64,000 bases of DNA from Vibrio splendidus (GCF_003345295.1 NZ_CP031055.1:2480001-2544000); one strand, 5' to 3'; positions 47,571 to 56,170 are shown, counted from the first letter of the stretch. Notes: generated by a model from the letters alone, not told the origin. Translations and numbers: made by a program.

Positions 47571-48320
47571 TCAATCCTTGACGCGCACATTAGATGTTTC
47601 TGTACCTTTGATAATGGTGACACTTGGTCTAGGCACATATCGACGAACCACTTTTTTCTCAACTTCATGTGGGTTTCTCAAAGTCAGCTGAATGCTGCCT
47701 TTGCTTTTAGCCGTGAGAAGTTTCTCGGCCTCTTTCGGCGTCATCTCAAGAGTTACCGCTCGTACAATAATCGGACTGTTTTCTTTCGTTTTAGCTGTTT
47801 GGTCTACAGCCAAAACCTTAATATCTTTAAGAACGGTTTGAGTCGCTGCAGAGTTTTTTCCGTAAGAAACGGTATTGAGAATATCAACCTTATTCCCAGG
47901 TAATAAGAAACCGGCCACACCAATAACATCATCAACACGTATCGTTACCGCACGTTTATTTTCAGGGATAAGAGCGGCAAGTGTTGACCCTTCTCCTGGT
48001 ACAGTAAATCGTAACTTGTGAAGCACCTCTCCGGCATAGATAGTATTCGCAACAACCTTGCCAATCAGATCCGCTTTATCCGAATAGTTATTTTCATTAA
48101 TCCAATCAACTTCCATCAACCGAGTAGTTAAGAACTGATCTTCGATAATGGTTCCGGCTTCAATTTCTTGTGATGCGACAACAACGGGGTGACGCTCAAC
48201 CGTTTCAACTTCAACGGTTGGCTGAACTTGATCATCCATCCACTGCTTAGCAAAAAATACAGCCGCCAAGCCGAATACTACGGACAGTAAAAACAGTAGG
48301 AAAACTTGACTCTTATTCAT
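47571..48320 (-). CDS. rcpC: Tad pilus assembly protein RcpC (CpaB)
   Basis: A 249-residue CpaB/RcpC protein with one N-terminal membrane helix (VFLLFLLSVVFGLAAVFFA), a SAF domain (PVVVASQEIEAGTIIEDQFL, about 45-64) and the RcpC core (KRAVTIRVDDVIGVAGFLLPGNKVDIL). It sits in the periplasm and supports secretin assembly. ATG 48320 follows GAGGAAGAG and overlaps the end of the upstream ATPase gene by 8 nt. Confidence 0.92.
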   Translation of the reverse strand: MNKSQVFLLFLLSVVFGLAAVFFAKQWMDDQVQPTVEVETVERHPVVVASQEIEAGTIIEDQFLTTRLMEVDWINENNYSDKADLIGKVVANTIYAGEVLHKLRFTVPGEGSTLAALIPENKRAVTIRVDDVIGVAGFLLPGNKVDILNTVSYGKNSAATQTVLKDIKVLAVDQTAKTKENSPIIVRAVTLEMTPKEAEKLLTAKSKGSIQLTLRNPHEVEKKVVRRYVPRPSVTIIKGTETSNVRVKD

Positions 48321-49662
48321 TATTCTCTTCCTCGTGTCCATCAGAGGTAAAATAGACTTCCCATGCCATGGAAAGAATATCGAATGTAATAACAGGTGGG
48401 AGTTGCTCAAACGAAAGAATGTCTTTGCTTATACCAACGAGATCTTTCGGCAAACAAGGGAAAAGTGGTACCTTAAGAAGCGTGTGCATTTGAGACAAAC
48501 GCTCAAAGAAACCATCTTGAAGCTCTACCTCTTTATCAGCGACGACGCTCATCCATAAAGCTTCATAATCTCGCTGATTCAACGGCTTGAATTCAATTTT
48601 ATAACCTAAACGACGTAAAAATGCAGGGTCGCTTATTTTCTTGGGATTTAGATTGGTAGAAAAGGCAAGCGTTAGAACAAACGGCATCGTGATTTGCTGG
48701 CCATTAGGTAGCGATAAATAATCAAAGGAATATTCCATTGGTACAATCCAACGATTAAGCAAAGCATCGACAGGCATGGGCTGACGACCAAGGTCATCAA
48801 TGATAAAAATCCCATTATTTGCCATCATTTGTACAGGCGCTAACCAAACACGACTGTTCTCAGAATGATTAACTTCAAGCATATCCATAGTCAGTTCTCC
48901 ACCCACCTGAATATTCGGCCTTTCACAATTAAGCCAACGCTTGTCGTATTGATCTTTGAGGGAAATACTCTGATCGCTGCCATTACTATCCAACGGTTTA
49001 TGATGTTGTGCGGAAAATACCTTAATGATATTACCTAATGCATAAACGGCATAAGGAATGAAAACAGACGTATGCAGCGCATTGACAATACGTGAAGCTA
49101 CAAATGTTTTACCCGTCCCCGCATGCCCATACAGCAACAAGGCACGCCCGGAATTGATTGCTGGCCCCAATACCGAAATCATTTTGTCGACACCATATAC
49201 ATCATTCAGTGCTGCTTCGACATGTGGCCGAGTCACTAGCTCTGCTCTTAGATCCTGCTGCTTGACCACATCACTATATTGAGTAAGTGAAACGGGGGCA
49301 GGACCTAAATAAGCATCACGTTTAAAGGCAAGATCAGCTTCTTCAAGTCCTTTCTCAGAAAGGGAATAGCGAACGTGACTATGAGATGCAGATGAGAGAG
49401 AAAGGTTAGAGGTTGGTTGAAAAACTTCAATCAATGACTTTGTTCTCAACACAGCCAACGCACTTTCAACAATATGTGTCACAACACACAAATAGTTAGA
49501 AAGCTCTAAAACATCCGACTTGGGGTAGGCTGACAGGTGCTTCAACACAAGGTTTTCTATAACAACTTCAGGAACACCCAGCATATCAATAGATGTAGGA
49601 ACGGCTGGGGCTGAAATTTGAGGCTTCAAAGTTGTTGGAGCAGTACGCCCTATAATATCCAT
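48313..49662 (-). CDS. Winged-helix AAA+ ATPase associated with the Tad pilus
   Basis: A 449-residue protein not part of the standard tad set. The N-terminal 120 residues look like a winged helix (VLKHLSAYPKSDVLELSNYL, LRTKSLIEVFQP, RYSLSEKGLEEA), followed by the linker YLGPAPVSLTQY and a AAA+ core with YGHAGTGKT (Lys185), Walker B GIFIIDDLGRQ and an arginine-rich segment DPAFLRRLGYKIEF. From memory, similar proteins with a GPAPV linker and LGPAINSGRALLLYG occur with pili in other phyla, but none has a firm function. It may remodel a Tad component or couple assembly to regulation. No membrane segment. Confidence 0.82.
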   Translation of the reverse strand: MDIIGRTAPTTLKPQISAPAVPTSIDMLGVPEVVIENLVLKHLSAYPKSDVLELSNYLCVVTHIVESALAVLRTKSLIEVFQPTSNLSLSSASHSHVRYSLSEKGLEEADLAFKRDAYLGPAPVSLTQYSDVVKQQDLRAELVTRPHVEAALNDVYGVDKMISVLGPAINSGRALLLYGHAGTGKTFVASRIVNALHTSVFIPYAVYALGNIIKVFSAQHHKPLDSNGSDQSISLKDQYDKRWLNCERPNIQVGGELTMDMLEVNHSENSRVWLAPVQMMANNGIFIIDDLGRQPMPVDALLNRWIVPMEYSFDYLSLPNGQQITMPFVLTLAFSTNLNPKKISDPAFLRRLGYKIEFKPLNQRDYEALWMSVVADKEVELQDGFFERLSQMHTLLKVPLFPCLPKDLVGISKDILSFEQLPPVITFDILSMAWEVYFTSDGHEEENNE

Positions 49663-49699
49663 ATATTATTCCTCTCCATGAAGCTAACCAACAACAGAT

Positions 49700-50230
49700 T
49701 TAAGTAAAGTAGCTATACATCGCCAATCCCATGACAACAGAGGGTGCAAAAGGCATCGTCACCTTATTTGAATACCTAGCGTGCAAACTCGCACTTTCAT
49801 CTAATACTGGTGCCACTCCACCAAGCACAATCAGCTTATTTTCAAAATAGCCTTTGATGCTAAGACTGTTCGAGTTGGAAAAGTTATATAGCAGGTAGAA
49901 AGTCCCGATCACTCCAGAAGAGAGTAAGATAAAATACGACGCATCAAGTAATTGTCCCCACCCGAGATACATCCCCACAATACCTAATAATTTCACATCT
50001 CCTGCAGACATAGCTCTTAAAAAATATAAGAGTAATCCAAAACAAAAAAACACCACGAATCCAATGAAGGACATTAAAAAAACATCAAAGGTGTAACTGC
50101 GGTTAAACATTGATAAAAAGTACGCAAACAAAAACAGTATCAACATTTTGTTTGGTATACGATGTTTCTCAACATCGTATACCGAAACTGCAATTAGCAA
50201 TGCCCAAAAAACTGAAGGCTCATTAATCAT
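49700..50230 (-). CDS. tadV: Prepilin peptidase TadV
   Basis: A 176-residue A24-family aspartic prepilin peptidase of the short CpaA/TadV type without the N-methylase domain. Catalytic aspartates are Asp19 in VYDVEKHRIPN and Asp78 in MSAGDVKLLG (the GxGD motif, with Ser in first place). About five membrane segments. It cleaves the leader of Flp1, Flp2 and the TadE/F pseudopilins. It starts 9 bp after flp2. Confidence 0.92.
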   Translation of the reverse strand: MINEPSVFWALLIAVSVYDVEKHRIPNKMLILFLFAYFLSMFNRSYTFDVFLMSFIGFVVFFCFGLLLYFLRAMSAGDVKLLGIVGMYLGWGQLLDASYFILLSSGVIGTFYLLYNFSNSNSLSIKGYFENKLIVLGGVAPVLDESASLHARYSNKVTMPFAPSVVMGLAMYSYFT

Positions 50231-50239
50231 ATATTCTAT

Positions 50240-50392
50240 TTATACACTCGATATAATGCTTTGAAATTTAATCAGTAAGGCTGTTGCCATCCCAGAAAAA
50301 ACCAATCCAACAGCAAGAACAAGCGAGGCTGCACCAATCACATACTCAACGGTAGTTAACCCCGATTGTCGTTTCCGTCTATTGTCATTCAT
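50240..50392 (-). CDS. flp: Flp-family pilin 2
   Basis: A 50-residue Flp-type prepilin. A positively charged leader (NRRKRQS) ends at Gly11, then LTTVEYVIGAASLVLAVGL, with the Flp signature Glu-Tyr at +5/+6 after cleavage and a single hydrophobic helix. It starts 11 bp after flp1. Its ribosome binding site is weak, so it is probably made in smaller amounts than flp1. It has no C-terminal globular part, as normal for Flp. Confidence 0.88.
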   Translation of the reverse strand: MNDNRRKRQSGLTTVEYVIGAASLVLAVGLVFSGMATALLIKFQSIISSV

Positions 50393-50403
50393 AACGTCAA
50401 CCA

Positions 50404-50577
50404 CTAACCAACGTTGGCAACAATAGCGTTCAGTTTAGTTGACAACGTATTTCCCAAACCTGAAAATACAGTTGTTAAACCTAATACTAACAACGCCGCA
50501 CCGATTACGTACTCGATAACAGTCAACCCTTCTTCATCTTTCATGAATTCTTTACAATTATTCAAAAACTTATCCAT
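50404..50577 (-). CDS. flp: Flp-family major pilin 1
   Basis: A 57-residue Flp-type prepilin, probably the main pilus subunit. The leader ends KDEEG (Gly17), followed by LTVIEYVIGAALLVLGL with Glu-Tyr at +5/+6. The gene is first in the operon and has a strong AAGGAGAGG site eight bases before the ATG. Leader length and hydrophobic core match the Flp group of type IVb pilins. Confidence 0.92.
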   Translation of the reverse strand: MDKFLNNCKEFMKDEEGLTVIEYVIGAALLVLGLTTVFSGLGNTLSTKLNAIVANVG

Positions 50578-50771
50578 GAGAACCTCTCCTTGATTTACGT
50601 ATCAGGCTTTGTTTACCTGTAAACTAAATCTAGAGGTGAGAGATATATTCGGTTAGGATTTTTTTGCCATTCACTTGCACTTTTTTGTGGTACTTCTAAT
50701 CTAATTGTTACGTATAGTAATTTAGCTAAATTTAAACCCACATTTAAATATGAAATAGAGTTGGTATTTAT
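50578..50771. promoter_or_regulatory. Divergent promoter region of tad operon and araC-type gene
   Basis: 194 bp, very AT-rich. AATTTAGCTAAATT (50719-50732) is a perfect 14-bp palindrome lying towards the araC-type gene. GTTTACCTGTAAAC (about 50611-50624) is a second palindrome, in the untranslated leader of flp1. Either could bind the divergent regulator. No clear -10/-35 pair was chosen. Confidence 0.5.
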
Positions 50772-51515
50772 ATGAAAGTAGTAACACCTTTATTATCAGA
50801 TAAGGATAGTGACTTTAACGCTGTTATTATCAATAAAATAAGCCACTACTTTCCTATTGAAAACTTTGGACAAGATATATCTATAATCAGTAACTTAGAT
50901 GTAAGGTTAGTGTTTTTTATATTGAATAAGCCAGATAAACTTCAACTACTTACAATGGCTTTAGCTATTTGCGAGAACCTAAATAAAAGAATAGTTCTTA
51001 TTTGCTCAGACCCGTTACCTAATATCGTTCGAAATCATAAGAATATATTCTTTATTATCGAAACAAACAGTAAACATCTGACCAGTACATTCGAAGAACT
51101 TAAGAGTAAAACACAGCATATCTTCGAGCCTCATTTTGATCTCGACCGAGATACAAACAACAACAATCAATTACCTGCAAAGTTGTTTACCTCTGAAGTC
51201 GTTAACTTCGTTATGGACAACATCAACAAAGAAATCAGAGAAACAGAAATCGCAGAAAAGTGTCATTGTTCAACAACCTACTTTTCTAAGAAGTTTCATC
51301 TACACTTTGGGGTAAGCTTTAGAGACTTTGTGTGCGATAAACGAATCCTGTTAGCCAAAAAGTTAATCGAAGCCGATACCGAATCAAAAATAGCTGTTAT
51401 TTCTTACCAATGTGGATACAAGGATGTGTCGTATTTTTCAAGAATCTTTAAGAAAAGGACCGGAGTAACACCCGCAAGTTACAGACGTGCCTGCACGGAT
51501 AACAGAAAACGCTAA
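50772..51515 (+). CDS. AraC-family transcriptional regulator
   Basis: A 247-residue protein whose last 100 residues form the AraC double helix-turn-helix (REPEAT-like ETEIAEKCHCSTTYFSKKFHLHFGVSFRDFV and IAVISYQCGYKDVSYFSRIFKKRTGVTPASYR). The N-terminal 130 residues have no recognised sugar-binding cupin; they look like a small alpha/beta, perhaps receiver-like, domain (LVFFILNKPDKLQLLTMALAIC, RIVLICSDP). It is divergent from flp1, so control of the tad operon is the likely role; the signal is unknown. Base composition is AT-rich compared with neighbours. Confidence 0.82.
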   Translation: MKVVTPLLSDKDSDFNAVIINKISHYFPIENFGQDISIISNLDVRLVFFILNKPDKLQLLTMALAICENLNKRIVLICSDPLPNIVRNHKNIFFIIETNSKHLTSTFEELKSKTQHIFEPHFDLDRDTNNNNQLPAKLFTSEVVNFVMDNINKEIRETEIAEKCHCSTTYFSKKFHLHFGVSFRDFVCDKRILLAKKLIEADTESKIAVISYQCGYKDVSYFSRIFKKRTGVTPASYRRACTDNRKR

Positions 51516-51598
51516 TTTTACTCCCTAAAAGAAAAAATCATGGTACATTTAACATGATTTTAACAAAAATAACTTAGCGAAAAACATGGAGTTAGACA

Positions 51599-53287
51599 AT
51601 GATTCAGCCTAACGAGTTTAGCCAAGAAAAAGCAACAGCTCTCCCTACACCCAATGACATGATTTTAAAATGGGCAGAAGAACGCCCAGATGAAGTCTAT
51701 TTAAAACAAATCATCAACCGCCAATTTGTTGAATTTACTTATAAAGAAGTGGCCGACAAAGCACTAAAACTGGCGTCAGCATTAGAAGGATTCGGGGCCC
51801 AACCCGGCGATCGAGTCGCTCTCGTTTCAAAAAACTGTGCAGAGTGGTTTATCTGTGATCTTGCCATGATGTTAGGAGATTTTGTCAGCGTCCCAATCTT
51901 TCCAACAGCGGGTGCAGACACCATTCAATACTGTATTGAACACAGTGAAAGTAAGATCGTAATTGCAGGTAAGCTTGATGATCCTAAAGCTACTCAAAAA
52001 GCACTCGATGATAATCCGAGTCTAATTAGTATCTCGTTACCCTACGATACTGCCGCTAAGTGCCAGCACACTTTTGAGCAACTTATCGAGACACATGAAC
52101 CCTCAACCAAACGACCTCAGCATCACGATGATAAGCTGATGTCGCTTGTGTATACTTCGGGTACGTCTGGGTTACCGAAAGGCGCAATGCTCACGTATGG
52201 TGCCTTTACATGGTCAGTTCAGAGGTTAATCGATCACATTGGTATCCAACCCGGCGATCGCCTGTTTTCTTACCTGCCGCTTGCCCATATAACCGAACGA
52301 GTGTACATCTTTGGTTCTTCAGTGATGGGTGGGGTGGTTACTGCTTTCCCTGAATCTTTAGACACATTTATTGATGATGTAAAAATGCATCGTCCAACTT
52401 TGTTTATTTCAGTTCCTCGTTTATGGACTCTATTCCAACAACGAATCCAAGATAAGCTTCCACAGAAAAAACTGAACTTCTTACTTAAAATTCCGTTCGT
52501 GAATAACCTCATTAAGAAGAAACTGGCTGATGGTCTGGGGTTAGACCAAGCTCGCGTTCTTGGCTGTGGCTCAGCTCCGGTATCACCAGCTCTACTTGCA
52601 TGGTATGAGAGTGTTGGCCTACACATTACCGAAGCTTGGGGAATGACTGAGTCTTTCGCCTACAGCACGATTAACCACCCGTTTAGAGCAGACAAAATTG
52701 GCACTGTAGGTAATGCTGGTCCGGGCATTGAACTCAAAATTGCAGAAGACGAAGAGATTTTAGTTCGAAGCAAAGGCATGTTCTCTGGTTATTACAAAAA
52801 TGACATTGCAACTCAAGAATCTTTTAACTCAGAAGGTTGGCTTCATACGGGTGATATTGGTGATATTGACAGCGAAGGCTATTTAACGATTCGTGGGCGT
52901 AAGAAAGATACCTTTAAAACCGCGAAAGGCAAGTTTGTCGCTCCTGTACCAATCGAAAATAAACTCTTTGAGTACAGTCGTGTCGAAATGATGTGTTTGA
53001 TAGGCTTAGGCTTACCTGGCCCTATCCTGCTCGTAGTACCGCATGACTTCCCTAATTTTGATCGGGCTCGTTACGAAAGAACAAGCAAACGCGTCATTGA
53101 AAAAATGAACGAACAGTTAGCTTCGCATGAGAAGATCAAAGGCGTACTGATGATTAAGGAACCATGGAGCATCGATAATGGTGTTCTTACTCCAACTCTC
53201 AAGATAAAGCGACACATCCTTGAGCAGAAATACCATGAAGTCGGTCATAACTGGCCGAAAGATAAATTGGTAGTTTGGGAAGAGTAA
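51599..53287 (+). CDS. Long-chain acyl-CoA synthetase (AMP-binding)
   Basis: A 562-residue adenylate-forming enzyme that activates a carboxylic acid, probably a fatty acid, to acyl-AMP and then acyl-CoA. It has the P-loop YTSGTSGLPKG (185-195), the adenine motif AWGMTESFAYS (about 350), and WLHTGDIGDIDSEGYLTIRGRKKDTFKTAKGK-type hinge sequence, in which the FadD signature is recognisable. It resembles the FAA1/ACSBG group of eukaryote-like synthetases more than E. coli FadD. No signal peptide. Alone between the araC-type gene and a terminator, with GGAG before the ATG at 51599. Confidence 0.9.
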   Translation: MIQPNEFSQEKATALPTPNDMILKWAEERPDEVYLKQIINRQFVEFTYKEVADKALKLASALEGFGAQPGDRVALVSKNCAEWFICDLAMMLGDFVSVPIFPTAGADTIQYCIEHSESKIVIAGKLDDPKATQKALDDNPSLISISLPYDTAAKCQHTFEQLIETHEPSTKRPQHHDDKLMSLVYTSGTSGLPKGAMLTYGAFTWSVQRLIDHIGIQPGDRLFSYLPLAHITERVYIFGSSVMGGVVTAFPESLDTFIDDVKMHRPTLFISVPRLWTLFQQRIQDKLPQKKLNFLLKIPFVNNLIKKKLADGLGLDQARVLGCGSAPVSPALLAWYESVGLHITEAWGMTESFAYSTINHPFRADKIGTVGNAGPGIELKIAEDEEILVRSKGMFSGYYKNDIATQESFNSEGWLHTGDIGDIDSEGYLTIRGRKKDTFKTAKGKFVAPVPIENKLFEYSRVEMMCLIGLGLPGPILLVVPHDFPNFDRARYERTSKRVIEKMNEQLASHEKIKGVLMIKEPWSIDNGVLTPTLKIKRHILEQKYHEVGHNWPKDKLVVWEE

Positions 53288-53298
53288 TCAAAATCGAG

Positions 53299-53324
53299 AA
53301 GGAGCCTGTACGGCTCCTTTTTTG
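53299..53324 (+). terminator. Terminator of the acyl-CoA synthetase gene
   Basis: AAGGAGCC and GGCTCCTT form an 8-bp stem with a 5-nt loop, followed by a T-run. It lies 11 bp after the stop. Confidence 0.9.
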
Positions 53325-53334
53325 TAAGCTCAAC

Positions 53335-53526
53335 TTATAGGTATTTAGTGTAATCAGCCGCATCATTGCTCCCATAGTCCAGACCGATGTCCTCCCTCAT
53401 TCGACTGCTCAGCGTTTCCGAACTAATAACTTGTCTCGATTTAGCCGTCTTACTCATCTTGGTTATATCATTAACTTTAAGCATCTGATTAACAAATCTG
53501 CCGACCCAACAGGTTATTGTTTTCAT
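53335..53526 (-). CDS. DUF1127-like small protein
   Basis: A 63-residue protein. The C-terminal part, SSRMREDIGLDYG, matches the DUF1127 core in which a basic-acidic helix ends in RDIGL. The first 20 residues include WVGRFVNQM. DUF1127 proteins are small, basic and often linked to stress or RNA and phosphate responses in other bacteria. AGAGAG precedes the ATG. The gene is divergent from a LysR gene, the same arrangement as the pair about 1.2 kb downstream. Confidence 0.65.
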   Translation of the reverse strand: MKTITCWVGRFVNQMLKVNDITKMSKTAKSRQVISSETLSSRMREDIGLDYGSNDAADYTKYL

Positions 53527-53625
53527 TTTCTCTCTCTTGTATTCCTTGTTTATTTGTCGCTATTATGGAAATAACCTGTTCGATAAGCGAACAACCATTG
53601 TTAACAAGGACTATAAGCTGAGATT

Positions 53626-54531
53626 ATGGACAATAGACTGCGCCACCTTTCTGGTCTCCGTTATTTTGAAGTTGCAGCACGCTTAAATAGCTACAGTAAA
53701 GCTGCTGAAGAACTGTTTGTTAGCCAAGCAGCCGTCAGCCAAAAGATCCGCCAGCTAGAAGAACAGCTTGGATGTAAGCTTTTTATTCGTAAAGGACGCG
53801 TAATGGCCTTAACACAAGAAGGACGTACCCTTTTTAAGCATGTCTCGGACGGGTTCGAAGAGGTAATCGTAGGATTAAATAAGATCCAATCAGAGCCCCT
53901 TCAAGGCGTTCTTGTTGTTAGCAGCCCTCCTTCATTTGCTTCCCGCTGGCTGCTGCCGAGGCTTTGGAAATTCTCAGTCAAACACCCTGAGATTCCAATT
54001 AAGGTGTTAACAGCGTCTGATACCCCAAATTTAAAACATGGTGAGATTGATGTGGCTATTCTACAAGGCGAGGACCTATGTGTTGAGGAAGGCTTGAGTC
54101 TTGAGATGCTAATCAACGAACCCATCTATCCTTTTTGTTCACCTGAACTGGCCAACTCTTTAAAGTTCACGTCACCTGAACAATTACTCAAATGTTGGTT
54201 AATTCAATTTAATAGCGGATGCTTCCCTTGGGAAGAGTGGTTCAAACAAGCCAACATATCCACTCAAGGCAAAACAATGCAGTGGATGGAAGTGGGTACC
54301 TTCGATATGGGGTTAACGACTGTCATGGCTGGACATGGGGTCTGCCTTGCTACAGATAGCTTGGCTGGTGATTTTATCGAACGTAGCCTACTCGTTAAGC
54401 CTTTCAATATTGGGATGACACCCGGTGTTCAGGTCAATCTCTGCTTTGATCCTAGCTCTCCAAGAAAAGAGCGAGTGACTGCGTTTACTCATTGGTTACA
54501 TGAAGAAGTAAACGAGGTATTGGAGAACTAG
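53626..54531 (+). CDS. GcvA-like LysR-family regulator 1
   Basis: A 301-residue LysR regulator of the GcvA/AmpR-like subgroup. The winged helix-turn-helix covers residues 8-65 (LRYFEVAARLNSYSKAAEELFVSQAAVSQKIRQLEEQLG), followed by an effector domain with VVSSPPSFASRWLLPRL. It is 99 bp from a divergent DUF1127-like gene, probably its target. It is clearly related to the LysR protein at 54955-55905 (shared ELFVSQAAVSQ/KLFVTAAAVSQ, SFA-WLVPR), suggesting an old duplication. Confidence 0.9.
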   Translation: MDNRLRHLSGLRYFEVAARLNSYSKAAEELFVSQAAVSQKIRQLEEQLGCKLFIRKGRVMALTQEGRTLFKHVSDGFEEVIVGLNKIQSEPLQGVLVVSSPPSFASRWLLPRLWKFSVKHPEIPIKVLTASDTPNLKHGEIDVAILQGEDLCVEEGLSLEMLINEPIYPFCSPELANSLKFTSPEQLLKCWLIQFNSGCFPWEEWFKQANISTQGKTMQWMEVGTFDMGLTTVMAGHGVCLATDSLAGDFIERSLLVKPFNIGMTPGVQVNLCFDPSSPRKERVTAFTHWLHEEVNEVLEN

Positions 54532-54644
54532 CTCTGCCTATCAGCTTCTGAAATAAACAGTTCCCCAATAATTAAATACAGAATAGCAACGTAGCTCTTC
54601 CACGCCGACAAAGCTATGTTGAGTAAAAGCTACGTTGCCCTGAC

Positions 54645-54851
54645 TCACTCCCAAAACGATTTCTTCAGTTCTTGATCGACTTGATCCTGCGTAATCCCGA
54701 CATCTATCAATAAATACTCTGGTAACTCAGACAGCTGCTTTCTGGTTCTACGATTCTGAAGATAACGCTCAAAGTTAGAATAGAATTTCTTAACTGATAA
54801 CGATGACAAAAATGAATGGTTGGTATTTTCGGTTGCTGTGATCGTATTCAT
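54645..54851 (-). CDS. DUF1127 small protein
   Basis: A 68-residue protein with a clear DUF1127 C-terminus: RRTRKQLSELPEYLLIDVGITQDQVDQE (about 35-62). AGGAG precedes the ATG at 54851; an in-frame start 28 codons upstream adds an unrelated sequence and is rejected. It is divergent from the second GcvA-like regulator gene, 103 bp away. The molecular role is unknown; family members in other bacteria affect stress and phosphate/carbon responses. Confidence 0.85.
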   Translation of the reverse strand: MNTITATENTNHSFLSSLSVKKFYSNFERYLQNRRTRKQLSELPEYLLIDVGITQDQVDQELKKSFWE

Positions 54852-54954
54852 AGCCTTTCTCCTGTTGATCTTTCGCTTTGTTATGGTCAATAATCGACCA
54901 ACAGAGCAACATCGACAAACGATAGATACTGACATTCAGTTAAGGAAAACTAAT

Positions 54955-55905
54955 GTGAGAGAACGAACCCCACCATTTCAAGGGATCTATTACTTTTACA
55001 CTGCAGCTGAAACTGGCAGTTTTAAACTCGCGGCTGAAAAGCTGTTTGTCACGGCAGCCGCCGTCAGCCAACAAGTTCGCCAACTTGAAGAGTGGTTAGG
55101 TGCAGACTTGTTTATTCGCCAGCACCGAAAAATAGTACTCACTCACGAAGGTGAAGTACTTTACTTGCAAGCTAAGAAAGGCTTTGCCCACATTCAAGAT
55201 GGTGTGAGGCGAATTAACCAAGACCCAAACCCTACTCAACTTTCTATTTCAACCGTGCCATCATTTGCCCAACATTGGTTGGTTCCTAGAATTGGTGACT
55301 TTCGCGATCGCCACCCTGACCTATCCATGCTGATTGAACCGACCAATAAGCTAGTCACGTTTGAAGATTCTAATGTCGATGTCTGCGTTCGGTATGGTCA
55401 CGGTAACTACCCAAATATCGAGTCTCGTTGGTTAATGGACGAGGTGGTTTACCCAGTTTGTCACCCGATTTATCAAGAGAAGCATGGGATCCATGACATT
55501 GACGATCTGCATAAAGCTGAATTGATTGAAGATCGATGGCCAGATATGGATTGGAATCTATGGCTAGACATTGTTGGAGCGAAGGCTGGACGCTCATCAT
55601 TGCAATTTGATGGCTCGCATTTTGTTTTAGAAGGCGCGTTATCCGTTCAAGGTGTAGCACTGGTTAAGCACAGTTTGGTGTATCGGTATTTGCAGGAAAA
55701 GAAACTCGTTCGAATCGGTAACATCGCACTTAAGCCCAAATACAATTACTTCCTATGTGCGCCAGCTGGATACTTTCATCGCGAGAAAATCAAACGCTTT
55801 GAAGCTTGGATGCAAAGTCAGGTTCAGTTATTTGGAAATAAAGGTCGAGAAGAACTAACTATTATCGAGACAGATTACCAACTTAAATGGTCTGATAATT
55901 CATAA
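54955..55905 (+). CDS. GcvA-like LysR-family regulator 2
   Basis: I start this gene at GTG 54955, eight bases after AAGGA, giving 316 residues, a normal LysR length. The longer in-frame reading adds 45 residues with a hydrophobic stretch, but that stretch is only the antisense of the divergent DUF1127 gene. The helix-turn-helix lies around IYYFYTAAETGSFKLAAEKLFVTAAAVSQQVRQLEEWLG; the effector domain has STVPSFAQHWLVPRI and CVRYGHGNYP. It probably regulates the divergent DUF1127 gene. Confidence 0.9.
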   Translation: MRERTPPFQGIYYFYTAAETGSFKLAAEKLFVTAAAVSQQVRQLEEWLGADLFIRQHRKIVLTHEGEVLYLQAKKGFAHIQDGVRRINQDPNPTQLSISTVPSFAQHWLVPRIGDFRDRHPDLSMLIEPTNKLVTFEDSNVDVCVRYGHGNYPNIESRWLMDEVVYPVCHPIYQEKHGIHDIDDLHKAELIEDRWPDMDWNLWLDIVGAKAGRSSLQFDGSHFVLEGALSVQGVALVKHSLVYRYLQEKKLVRIGNIALKPKYNYFLCAPAGYFHREKIKRFEAWMQSQVQLFGNKGREELTIIETDYQLKWSDNS

Positions 55906-55950
55906 AGCGAAACTGGTATACTGAGCTCAAATAAATGGCGAGAACATCTC

Positions 55951-56169
55951 ATGACACAAGAAAATAACCCGCTTCACGGCATAACACTGCAGAAGCTACT
56001 GACTGAATTGGTTGAGCATTACGGTTGGGAAGAGTTGAGTTATATGGTGAATATCAACTGCTTTAAAAAAGACCCAAGCATTAAATCTAGCTTAAAGTTT
56101 TTGCGTAAAACAGACTGGGCTCGAGTGAAGGTTGAGTCGATTTACATTGAGCTAAAACAGAACTCTTAA
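55951..56169 (+). CDS. VF530-family (DUF2132) small protein
   Basis: A 72-residue protein matching the VF530 family, first described structurally from Aliivibrio fischeri: NNPLHGITLQKLLTELVEHYGWEELSYMVNINCF and SIKSSLKFLRKTDWARVKVE. The family folds as a small helical DNA-binding-like domain; the cellular role is not established. It follows the LysR gene by 45 bp and is ended by a strong bidirectional terminator. Confidence 0.9.
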   Translation: MTQENNPLHGITLQKLLTELVEHYGWEELSYMVNINCFKKDPSIKSSLKFLRKTDWARVKVESIYIELKQNS

Positions 56170-56170
56170 G

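Noticed and set aside
40905..50230. Type II or type IV secretion system
   Set aside because: The TadA-type ATPase, TadB/C pair, TadZ, RcpA/RcpC, TadE/F/G and Flp pilins together define a Tad pilus; no other secretion components are present.
54820..54954. 45-residue membrane-like N-terminal extension on the second GcvA-like regulator
   Set aside because: It overlaps the divergent DUF1127 gene antisense. GTG 54955 has a good ribosome binding site and gives a normal LysR length.
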